A stretch of 64,000 nucleotides of DNA from CAVQFB01 sp963711675 (GTDB lineage Bacteria; Acidobacteriota; Terriglobia; Terriglobales; Acidobacteriaceae). Each line of letters opens with the position of its first letter. Position 1 is the first letter of the stretch. The position numbers were made by a program, and so were the translations under genes. The notes under the pieces were generated by a model. The model had not been told where the DNA came from, made no database searches, and saw only the letters and a program-made list of their open reading frames with translations. The DNA is taken from positions 83,354-147,353 of the forward strand of contig CAVQFB010000015.1 in the NCBI GenBank assembly GCA_963711675.1, read 5' to 3'. Of this stretch, positions 1 through 5,947 are shown in pieces.

Positions 1-2
1 CA

Positions 3-347
3 GTTCAAACCGTAGCAGACAACTTCGGTGTCCCCGCAACGATGATCCGGCGCTGGAACCATGTGAAAGGGGACAGTCTGAAGGGCCGCTCGGTGATCTA
101 TGTCCGCCTTCCGGTAACGCGGAGCTTCTCGGAACAGACCACGGCAAGGAAGTCGAACAAATCCAGCCGTTCGGGCTCGTCGGCTGTAGCGAACAGCGGC
201 GTCCATAGGCACACCGTGAAACAGGGCGAGACTTTCACTTCCATTGCCAGTTCCTACAAAACAAGTGTCGCAGCCCTCAAGCGCGACAACCAGAATGTTG
301 CGACCTTGCGACCCGGCATGGTCCTGGTGATTCGCGAAGCCCGCTAA
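3..347 (+). CDS. LysM-domain protein, C-terminal part (5' end outside window)
   Basis: The frame is open from base 3, so this is the tail of a longer gene. Two LysM-like modules are visible. The first is at the window edge (VADNFGV, then RRWN and a hydrophobic VIYVRLP end). The second begins HTVKQGETFTSIASSYK and ends LRPGMVLVI. A Ser/Lys-rich linker separates them. LysM modules bind the N-acetylglucosamine backbone of peptidoglycan. Tandem C-terminal LysM modules are typical of MltD-like lytic transglycosylases and other wall hydrolases, so an envelope enzyme is likely, but the catalytic part is not in view. An internal ATG at 42 is not the true start, because homology runs upstream of it. 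Confidence 0.8.
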   Translation, partial: VQTVADNFGVPATMIRRWNHVKGDSLKGRSVIYVRLPVTRSFSEQTTARKSNKSSRSGSSAVANSGVHRHTVKQGETFTSIASSYKTSVAALKRDNQNVATLRPGMVLVIREAR

Positions 348-654
348 TCCTGCCAGGGGTCGTTCCGGCGTTACCGCCACTCCTTTCAACACTCCGCTTT
401 TCGGTCAATATTCGCTTTTTATTCGGTCTCACAGAACGACCCGCCAAGCCCATTATTGCTCCAAAAGAAAGCTCTCGCATTTGCCTAGAAGATGGCAGAT
501 ACTGCGGATGAAATCGCTGTGCTATAATCGCGCGCCATTTGGCGGTGCGACTGCATTCCAGTTCACGAGCTGTCTTTTTTCTATTTCTCTAACAGGCTCT
601 CAACTCCCACGCAGGGCTTTTGGCGCGGGAGCAGCCGCAACTTCAGGAGGAAAG
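348..654. other. intergenic region upstream of the histone-like gene
   Basis: No convincing gene is seen in these 307 bases. The right part holds a TATAAT -10 box at 523-528 and the ribosome binding site of the next gene. The long in-frame extension of the next ORF upstream to 481 has no coding character. Confidence 0.5.
523..528 (+). promoter_or_regulatory. putative -10 box for the H1-like gene
   Basis: A perfect TATAAT hexamer lies about 125 bases before the start codon. The -35 region at the expected distance is poor, so the promoter call rests on the -10 box alone. A long 5' leader would follow. Confidence 0.35.
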
Positions 655-1047
655 ATGCCCTTTGATGATGTCACCCTCTACGGACGTGATGACGAAACCG
701 ACGAGTATGGCGATAGCGGTGGGTATGGCGAATCGCTGGAAGAAGATTACGAAGAAGAAGAGGAGGAGGAAGAGGAATCCGGAACGCCCGAACTGAGTGA
801 ACCGGAACCCGAACCCGTTATGCCTGCGGCTCCTCCCCCAACTCCCACGGGCGGTGGCGCGGGAAAACCTGCACCCAAGAAACCCGCGCCCAAGAAGAAG
901 GCCGCTAAGAAAAAGGCGGCGAAGAAGCCAGCAAAAAAGAAGGCGGCGAAAAAGAAAAAGCCGGCAAAGAAAGCGGCGAAGAAAAAGCCAGCAAAAAAGA
1001 AACCCGCGAAGAAGGCAAAGAAGGCTGCCAAGAAGCGCCGCAGGTAG
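655..1047 (+). CDS. histone H1-like lysine-rich DNA-binding protein
   Basis: This is a 130-residue, two-faced protein. The first ~55 residues are acidic, with a run of nine glutamates. A short Pro/Gly linker follows. The last ~60 residues are almost only Lys, Ala and Pro in AKKK/PAKK repeats, ending KKRRR. Such tails match bacterial histone-H1-like proteins that coat and compact DNA without base specificity. The acidic half could shield the tail or recruit partners; that is inference. ATG 655 is chosen because AGGAGG lies 7 bases upstream; the longer ORF from 481 has no such site. A strong hairpin terminator follows, so the gene is probably a monocistron. The repetitive lysine codons make this stretch prone to repeat-length change. 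Confidence 0.75.
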   Translation: MPFDDVTLYGRDDETDEYGDSGGYGESLEEDYEEEEEEEEESGTPELSEPEPEPVMPAAPPPTPTGGGAGKPAPKKPAPKKKAAKKKAAKKPAKKKAAKKKKPAKKAAKKKPAKKKPAKKAKKAAKKRRR

Positions 1048-1082
1048 GATTTTCTGTCGCTTTCGTGCGTATTGTGAGATTC

Positions 1083-1112
1083 TGGCCGCAGTCATTGAAC
1101 TGCGGCCATTTT
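1083..1112 (+). terminator. rho-independent terminator after the H1-like gene
   Basis: A perfect 10-bp stem (TGGCCGCAGT / ACTGCGGCCA) with a 6-base loop is followed by TTTT. Confidence 0.85.
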
Positions 1113-1246
1113 GCGTACGGCAAGTTGTTTTAGGAATGGCTCTCCGGTAGGCCGAAGTCAGTCTGCTGGTCCTCGTAGTGACGTTCGGGATCGGCGGAGT
1201 CCGTCAGGAATTTGCCCGAGGCTGCAAGCACAGTACCGACCGATGA

Positions 1247-1465
1247 TCACTTCTTGCCCTGAATGGATTCCAAGCACTTGGTATATAGCTCGAGCAAATG
1301 GGAAGCATAGTCTTCTGGCTTGGATGCCGCTCCTCCACCCTGGAACCCCACTCCCGCGGAACTTGTCTTGCCATAGCCCGTTGTAATCGCGACAAACTTC
1401 ATGAGGTCGAGAGCAATGTCTTCATTGCGACGCGAACCAACCGAGATCGCAGGCGTTTCACTCAT
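1247..1465 (-). CDS. small conserved-looking hypothetical protein (72 aa)
   Basis: The start at 1465 is chosen because GGAGGGA lies 5-10 bases upstream on the minus strand. A further in-frame ATG at 1507 lacks a ribosome binding site. The middle is Gly/Ala rich (GYGKTSSAGVGFQGGG) and the C-terminus looks helical (YASHLLELYTKCLESI). There is no signal peptide or known motif. I do not recognise the family. It lies downstream of the ankyrin gene on the same strand, with about 170 bases between them. Confidence 0.55.
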   Translation of the reverse strand: MSETPAISVGSRRNEDIALDLMKFVAITTGYGKTSSAGVGFQGGGAASKPEDYASHLLELYTKCLESIQGKK

Positions 1466-1634
1466 GGGTCCCTCCGTGGGAATGAAAATGTTGGGAACGT
1501 CTTCCATTAATGCTGAAAGTTGACGACTGGGAGCATCGCCGATCGTTTCGCACCCGAGGACCGGCTTCAAGAGATGATGATAGCAAATCCGACGTTGACT
1601 GTTGGGGCTATGGATTCGGATGGCAGGCCCGCAA

Positions 1635-2291
1635 TCAGGCCGCGCCCAAGCGCCGCAAGAGTTCGACGTGTCCTTTTTCTCGGGCCAACTGCGCAGCCGT
1701 GACGCCCGCCTCATTTGCGATACTGGGATCTGCATCGTACTTCAGAAGTAATTCCAGCATTTCCTGATCGCCATGTTGGGCAGCGGCGTGCAAAGGCGTC
1801 CATCCCGCTTGTTGTTTGGCATTTGGATCGGCCTTGTGTTCAAGCAGCATTTGCACAATCCTGAGGTTATGTCCGGCGGCTGCAGAGTGGAGCGGCATGA
1901 CTTTCATGGGGTTTCGCGAGGCGACGTTCACTTCTGCACCACAGTTCAGAAGGCAGCGCGCCGTCTCTTCCTGGCCAAAGAAGCAAGCAAAGTGCAGCGG
2001 GGTGAACCCGTCGGGGGACCACACATTCGCCAAGGAACTGTCCTTCGCGATCAGGTCGGTCACGCGGTCGGCTTTGCCGAGGCTGGTAGCCTCGAAGATA
2101 TCCAGTTCGGGCTTGGCATCCTGAAGCATCTTGACGATCTCTGTGCGCCCAGCATATAGCGCCTGCATGATGACGGTCACGCCATGAACGTCGCGCGCGG
2201 CTGCCGAGGAAGGGTCCTGCGCAAGCAACTGCTGAAGTTTCGCAAGATCACCGGACTGGACGGCGGCCATGACTTCATCTTTCGTGTTCAT
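1635..2291 (-). CDS. ankyrin-repeat protein
   Basis: 218 residues made of about five ankyrin repeats, clearest from residue ~95 on (DGFTPLHFACFFGQEETARCLL, then MPLHSAAAGHNLRIVQMLL, then GWTPLHAAAQHGDQEMLELLL, the last followed by AGVTAAQLA). The repeats form a helical solenoid used for protein-protein contacts; partner and pathway are unknown. There is no signal peptide, so it is probably cytoplasmic. An AAGGG ribosome binding site precedes ATG 2291. The gene is divergent from the MarR-family gene across a 23-base palindrome and so may be controlled by that regulator. Confidence 0.85.
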   Translation of the reverse strand: MNTKDEVMAAVQSGDLAKLQQLLAQDPSSAAARDVHGVTVIMQALYAGRTEIVKMLQDAKPELDIFEATSLGKADRVTDLIAKDSSLANVWSPDGFTPLHFACFFGQEETARCLLNCGAEVNVASRNPMKVMPLHSAAAGHNLRIVQMLLEHKADPNAKQQAGWTPLHAAAQHGDQEMLELLLKYDADPSIANEAGVTAAQLAREKGHVELLRRLGAA

Positions 2292-2316
2292 ATTTAACCC
2301 TTCACGGGCTCACTCA

Positions 2317-2339
2317 ATTAATTAGCTATGCTAATCAAT
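2317..2339. promoter_or_regulatory. palindromic operator between ankyrin and MarR genes
   Basis: ATTAATTAGC - TAT - GCTAATCAAT is an inverted repeat with 9 of 10 arm positions matching and a perfect ATTAGC/GCTAAT core. It resembles the TTAGC..GCTAA sites of SlyA/MarR proteins. A TATAAT -10 box for rightward transcription begins at 2340, directly abutting it. Autorepression and control of the divergent ankyrin gene are inferred. Confidence 0.6.
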
Positions 2340-2458
2340 TATAATAGCCGAGCCGATGATGTCAAATTTTTTTCCATAGGCTGGCACCCCTGAAACCGGC
2401 GCGAGAAGATCGGGAACCGCGGGCGATCGCCGACAGGCTACACTCGGCAGCCATTCAC

Positions 2459-2830
2459 TTGCTGCGCATCGTGAGGAAGCAAGACGCTCTGATGGGAGAA
2501 GGGCCGGCACGGCTCTCGGCGCTATCGGTTCTCGTGTTCGGTGGCCCGATGACGTTGGGGCAGTTGGCAGCAGCTGAGCAGGTAAGGCCACCGACCATGA
2601 GCAGGATCGTAGCCGGCCTGAAGCGAAAAGGCCTAGCGGCGACGATCACGGACACAGCGGATGCGCGAAGGATCAGGATCCAAGCAACCGCGAAGGGTGT
2701 GCAGTTGATGCAGCGAGGGAGGAAGCGCCGAATCCAGTCTTTAACCGCAATGATCGCCGAGCTTGAGGCGGACGAACTGGAGACGATTGGCAGGGCGGTC
2801 GCGGCGCTCGAGAAAGTATTGAGAAAGTGA
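2459..2830 (+). CDS. MarR-family transcriptional regulator, N-terminus uncertain
   Basis: A winged-helix protein: recognition region VRPPTMSRIVAGLKRKGLA, wing TDTADARRIRIQATAKG, and a C-terminal dimerisation helix ending ALEKVLRK. TTG 2459 is the only usual start codon in this frame, yet the frame upstream reads IADRLHSAAIHLL, which is typical MarR N-terminal sequence. It stays open back to 2360 without ATG or GTG. Two ATG codons (2356, 2359) lie one frame off, just before a T7 tract at 2367-2373. Loss of one T would join ATG 2359 to the MarR frame as MSNFFHRLAPLK. So the true start is either non-canonical, reached by slippage, or hidden by a sequence error. Confidence 0.75.
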   Translation: MLRIVRKQDALMGEGPARLSALSVLVFGGPMTLGQLAAAEQVRPPTMSRIVAGLKRKGLAATITDTADARRIRIQATAKGVQLMQRGRKRRIQSLTAMIAELEADELETIGRAVAALEKVLRK

Positions 2831-2901
2831 GTCCCCCCAGGGGATCACGCAAAGCGGAACGGTGGAGTCCCCAAAAAACATCCTGCGCGGTCCGCGGCCT
2901 T

Positions 2902-3618
2902 CTAGGTTTCGATCCCGATGTAGCAAATACGGCCAATAAGATAATCGTGAGGCTTCTTTCCCTCTTCCAGAGCCAAGACCTCGACGGGATAGGCCTGGTT
3001 GTGTGGACGCAACACCAGGTGGTTGGCAGCGACCTCAACGTACCGAATCGTACAGGTATTGGCTTTCCGAACGGCGTACATGTTCGGTTCGCCGCGGCGG
3101 TATTGCTTCAGGGAGTTGTAATGGCGGTCCAGGAGCACTGTGGCGCCCGGAAGGAGGCGGGGATACATGGCCATGCCCTCTCGACCCTCTATTTTGATCG
3201 CGACAAAACGCTCCCAATCGTCGCGAGCTCCCTCCATTTCCGGGCGGAGCCGCCGCAGGAAACTCCGCTTGAACTTCAGAATATCCTTCAGGTTCATCTT
3301 CATGACCAGAGGTTCCGAAGCTGCAATGGAACTCTCCACCATGAATACGTTGTCAAACTGATCCTCGCTGGGGGGAGTGATGCTGGCCCGCTTGTTAATT
3401 TCAGTGGGATCGAGCAAATCGAGGATCGAAAGGCGCTGCACGGACAGGACTTTGTCCATGCCTTCCACGCTTAGGCCACGCTTGCGGTTCAGGAAATTGG
3501 AGATGTGGGCTTGTTTGAAGCCGGTCTGCTCCGCCAGGCGAAGGCCGGTCAGTTCTCCTTCATCAATGCGCTCCCACAATGTTTTCCGGAGATTCTCCTG
3601 CAAGGCTCGAAATTTCAT
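2902..3618 (-). CDS. phage-repressor-like XRE regulator with inactive S24-like domain
   Basis: 238 residues. An HTH of the XRE type is at ~24-50 (GLRLAEQTGFKQAHISNFLNR). A C-terminal domain at ~135-235 has the fold signature of LexA/CI S24 peptidases: MYPRLLPGATVLLDRH, MYAVRK, LRPHNQAYPVEVL. The catalytic Ser that normally precedes the M-Y-P step is Ala150, and the Lys position reads I-R (191-192). By family knowledge the protein should not self-cleave, so RecA-driven induction is unlikely. It is divergent from a short block of small genes, as in phage immunity regions. A -10 box lies 6 bases before ATG with no ribosome binding site, suggesting a leaderless mRNA. Confidence 0.75.
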   Translation of the reverse strand: MKFRALQENLRKTLWERIDEGELTGLRLAEQTGFKQAHISNFLNRKRGLSVEGMDKVLSVQRLSILDLLDPTEINKRASITPPSEDQFDNVFMVESSIAASEPLVMKMNLKDILKFKRSFLRRLRPEMEGARDDWERFVAIKIEGREGMAMYPRLLPGATVLLDRHYNSLKQYRRGEPNMYAVRKANTCTIRYVEVAANHLVLRPHNQAYPVEVLALEEGKKPHDYLIGRICYIGIET

Positions 3619-3624
3619 GGGTAA

Positions 3625-3630
3625 AGTATA
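3625..3630 (-). promoter_or_regulatory. -10 box of the XRE repressor gene (leaderless transcript predicted)
   Basis: On the minus strand TATACT is followed by TTACCC and the ATG. A start about 7 bases past the -10 box falls on the initiation codon itself. The -35 is weak, and one copy of the GCTATAGC palindrome sits in the spacer. Confidence 0.5.
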
Positions 3631-3635
3631 CCATT

Positions 3636-3645
3636 CAGCTATAGC
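3636..3645. promoter_or_regulatory. operator-like palindrome CAGCTATAGC, copy 1
   Basis: Contains the perfect palindrome GCTATAGC. The identical 10-mer recurs at 3714-3723, and a half-site GCTAT lies at 3651. It is located inside the repressor gene's own promoter. Confidence 0.5.
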
Positions 3646-3695
3646 GGGATGCTATTCGAGAGGCAATCTACACATCTGCAAGCAAATAAAATTCC

Positions 3696-3723
3696 TTGAC
3701 CAAGATCATCGTGCAGCTATAGC
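3696..3723 (+). promoter_or_regulatory. rightward promoter overlapped by operator copy 2
   Basis: TTGACC (3696-3701), 16 bases, TATAGC (3718-3723). The -10 is embedded in CAGCTATAGC (3714-3723), the second copy of the palindrome. Bound repressor would block this promoter, giving the usual two-way lysogeny-type switch. Confidence 0.6.
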
Positions 3724-3764
3724 ATAGACGACATTTATAACTCACTTGCAGTAGCAGGTTCATC

Positions 3765-3980
3765 ATGAGCTCACAAAACGAAAACGAGGAGAGCAATTTC
3801 GGAGAGTTCCGCCGTAAGGTGCGGTCCGCTGAAGTGCTTTCCGCAGCCATGGAGCGACTCCTGTCGTCGCTTCACTTTACAGGCCGGGTGAGCGTGGTCG
3901 TCCAGAACGGCCGCGTCTTGAAATCCGGCTATGAGGAGGGGTACTTCCGTCAGCAGTGGGAACCGGGCACCACTCTTTGA
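3765..3980 (+). CDS. small hypothetical protein, first gene under the repressed promoter
   Basis: 71 residues with a charged N-terminus (NENEESNFGEFRRKVRS), then a helical stretch (EVLSAAMERLLSSL) and a short beta-like part (GRVSVVVQNGRVLKSGYEEGYFR). No family is recognised. The position just right of the repressor-controlled promoter is where phages keep Cro-like or antirepressor genes, but no HTH is visible, so that role is not claimed. Confidence 0.55.
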   Translation: MSSQNENEESNFGEFRRKVRSAEVLSAAMERLLSSLHFTGRVSVVVQNGRVLKSGYEEGYFRQQWEPGTTL

Positions 3981-4094
3981 ACGAGTCTCTATTTCCGTAT
4001 TTCCGTTCCGTCGTGGGAAGGAGTGGCGCGGAGCGCAAGCGGTAGCAAACGCAATCATAACTAAATAATTCCGCAGGTCATCGTAAGAGAAACG

Positions 4095-4129
4095 AGCCCT
4101 GTGACCGAGAAATCGGCGCAGGGCTTTTT
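4095..4129 (+). terminator. rho-independent terminator
   Basis: AGCCCTG (4095-4101) pairs with CAGGGCT (4119-4125), with an inner CCGA/TCGG stem, followed by TTTTTG. It separates the 71-residue gene from the zinc-ribbon gene. Confidence 0.75.
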
Positions 4130-4192
4130 GTTTGGCCGGAACTCAAAATCGAAAGCAATCTTCATAACAAGTCATTTATAGCGGAGGCAATT

Positions 4193-4441
4193 ATGGAAGT
4201 AACACTGGGAGCCCAGGCCTACATTGAGCTAGGCCTCAAATACTGTGAGCGGTGCGGAGGACTATGGCTCCGTCCGAGAGGGAATGCTGGAGTTTACTGC
4301 AGGCAATGCCATTGCATCATGGCCAATCTTCCCCGTCCCCGTTTGCGACGGGGTGGGCCCAGGAATGCGCAACCCGAGTCGGAGGCGCCGACTCAGGTGA
4401 AAGAGTTAATGGCCTTCTGCGTGGACGGAGGTGCCGCATGA
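4193..4441 (+). CDS. small zinc-ribbon protein
   Basis: 82 residues. CERCGGLW at ~18-25 and YCRQC at ~35-39 form a Cys4 zinc ribbon (C-x2-C ... C-x2-C). The remainder is an Arg/Pro-rich tail. GGAGG lies 8 bases before ATG. The stop overlaps the ATG of the next gene (ATGA), so the two are translationally coupled and probably act together. Zinc ribbons of this size often touch RNA polymerase or nucleic acid; with a sigma-like partner next door, a transcriptional accessory role is a reasonable inference only. Confidence 0.65.
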   Translation: MEVTLGAQAYIELGLKYCERCGGLWLRPRGNAGVYCRQCHCIMANLPRPRLRRGGPRNAQPESEAPTQVKELMAFCVDGGAA

Positions 4442-4899
4442 CGAACATGTGTGCTCCCACCTCGATCGTGGCAAGCAGGCATATCGATTCAGGCCGCTCG
4501 GAATGGTCATGGGGAGAGGATCCGGACTTATGGCTATATAGAGATCGTACGGTAGCGATGCTTCGGCGTTATGCTCGTCTGTCCGTTGAGGTGGGACGGT
4601 TGCCATCGTTACTCGGCCGGGAATTCTTTCGCACGCATGTGACTTCATACAGCGTGTCCACATTTGAAGATGCGGTGATTTTCGTACACGATGTGGAGCG
4701 TAGCCTGGAGAAACTGGACCTGTTTTCACAGAATCTGATCGCCAAGATAGTGTTGCAGGAATACACCCAGGATGAGGCAGCGAAGCTACTGCACTGCTGT
4801 CGCAGAACTGTCGGCCGGCGTTACATCGAGTCGGTGGACCACCTCAGCCATGTCTTCCTTCAGGGAGGTCTGCTCCGGCGCATGGAGAGCACAAATTGA
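4438..4899 (+). CDS. sigma-region-4-like HTH protein
   Basis: 153 residues. The N-terminal half reads SEWSWGEDPDLWLYRDRTVAMLRRYARLS and has no motif I know. The C-terminal part (LDLFSQNLIAKIVLQEYTQDEAAKLL, then CCRRTVGRRY) has the layout of sigma-70 region 4: a helix, the short turn TQDEAAKLL and the recognition helix. No region 2 is present, so it is not a complete sigma factor. Phage late-gene activators can have this architecture. The start is ATG 4438 because GGAGGT lies just upstream and it overlaps the preceding stop; the longer ORF from 4252 is a shadow of the zinc-ribbon gene. Confidence 0.6.
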   Translation: MTNMCAPTSIVASRHIDSGRSEWSWGEDPDLWLYRDRTVAMLRRYARLSVEVGRLPSLLGREFFRTHVTSYSVSTFEDAVIFVHDVERSLEKLDLFSQNLIAKIVLQEYTQDEAAKLLHCCRRTVGRRYIESVDHLSHVFLQGGLLRRMESTN

Positions 4900-5267
4900 A
4901 GAACAAAACTGGTTGTCAAGGTGACAAAGATCACGAAGCCGGCGCAAGTGGCTGTGGGGATGCGCAATAAATGCGCTCCTCGAATGTCCCATTGGGACCT
5001 GCAAGCTTGATATTCTATAGTTAGAGAGTCAGAAACGAAGGTGAATGTCTGGGCGCACACGAGTGCGCCTTTGTTTTGGCAAATTGCAAAGGCGAATCGG
5101 TTCGAACGGCCACCAGATTAGTGAATGAAGGAGCGGCGAACATTCGAGGACAGCAACCGTGGGGCACGGAAGTATGCCGTAGAATGGAAAAGCTGGTTGC
5201 CAACGCCCGGGGCGTAGGCTTCGCGGCCGCAGCAAGTGGTCGAATAAGGGTCAGACCTGGACACGGC
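4900..5267. other. intergenic region with terminator
   Basis: No gene is supported here. It holds the terminator at 5052-5077. The phosphatase frame is open through the right part, but that extension has no recognised homology and no good ribosome binding site. Confidence 0.4.
5052..5077 (+). terminator. rho-independent terminator after the sigma-like gene
   Basis: GGCGCAC (5052-5058), loop ACGA, GTGCGCC (5063-5069), then TTTGTTTT. The stem is perfect. Confidence 0.85.
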
Positions 5268-5720
5268 ATGGACATGACATGGCTTACCGACCGAATCGCG
5301 GTCGGTGGTGGAATCTGGAATGAAAAGAACATGGCGCTGGTGGCACGAGCTGGAGTAACTCACGTCATCGACATGCAGATCGAATTCGACGACACACCGC
5401 TAGCCAAGCCCTACGGTATAGCGGTTCTCTGGAACGCGGTGGACGATGATTTTCAGCCCAAGGCTCCGGAGATTTTTGCACGCGGTGTAGAGTTTGCATT
5501 GTCAGCTTTGGATGCACCCGGAACGAAGATGTACATCCATTGCGCCGCGGGAGTGCATCGAGCACCCATGATGGTGTTGGCCGTTTTGTGCGCCATGGAT
5601 TGGGATATTCAGCAGGCCATGCAGTTGATCGAAGCCCGGCGTCCCGTCGTCGATTTTGCGGACGTGTACGTGCAGAGCGTGAAGAGATTTTTGAAGGAAT
5701 ACACGGCAGCCGAAAAATGA
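5268..5720 (+). CDS. dual-specificity/tyrosine phosphatase-like protein
   Basis: About 150 residues from MDMTWL. The DSP core is clear: LTDRIAVGGG at the N-terminus (the usual ItdrlylG start), ITHVIDM-type strand (VTHVIDMQ), a candidate general-acid Asp in AVDDDFQP, and the P-loop HCAAGVHRAP (H-C-x5-R) with catalytic Cys and Arg in place. It should hydrolyse phosphotyrosine, phosphoserine/threonine or a non-protein phosphate; the substrate is unknown. There is no signal peptide. The start is uncertain: ATG 5184 would add 28 residues, and neither start has a strong ribosome binding site. It follows a terminator, so it is probably transcribed separately from the regulator block. Confidence 0.8.
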   Translation: MDMTWLTDRIAVGGGIWNEKNMALVARAGVTHVIDMQIEFDDTPLAKPYGIAVLWNAVDDDFQPKAPEIFARGVEFALSALDAPGTKMYIHCAAGVHRAPMMVLAVLCAMDWDIQQAMQLIEARRPVVDFADVYVQSVKRFLKEYTAAEK

Positions 5721-5947
5721 ATCCGGCCTGATCCGTGGCCGATTCGTTACTCGATGTTCTGACTAATCTGATCTCGAAAAACCTCGAGACATGCTTCCCC
5801 CAACAAATGTTGCTTCGTGATGTCCCAGTGGTGTGCAAACTGGAAGGGCGTCGTAGATCGTCTTCAGGTTGCACCCACTCGGCGACAAGAGCTTAAAGAC
5901 AATCTGAAGCCAGTGCGTATGACGATTAGATGTCGAGGGAGGAGTTT

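Noticed and set aside
643..1095. Long minus-strand ORFs opposite the H1-like gene
   Set aside because: They are reading-frame shadows of lysine-rich codons (all Phe/Leu/Ala) with no start context.
1773..2159. Plus-strand ORFs opposite the ankyrin gene
   Set aside because: Shadows of a clearly coding minus-strand ankyrin gene.
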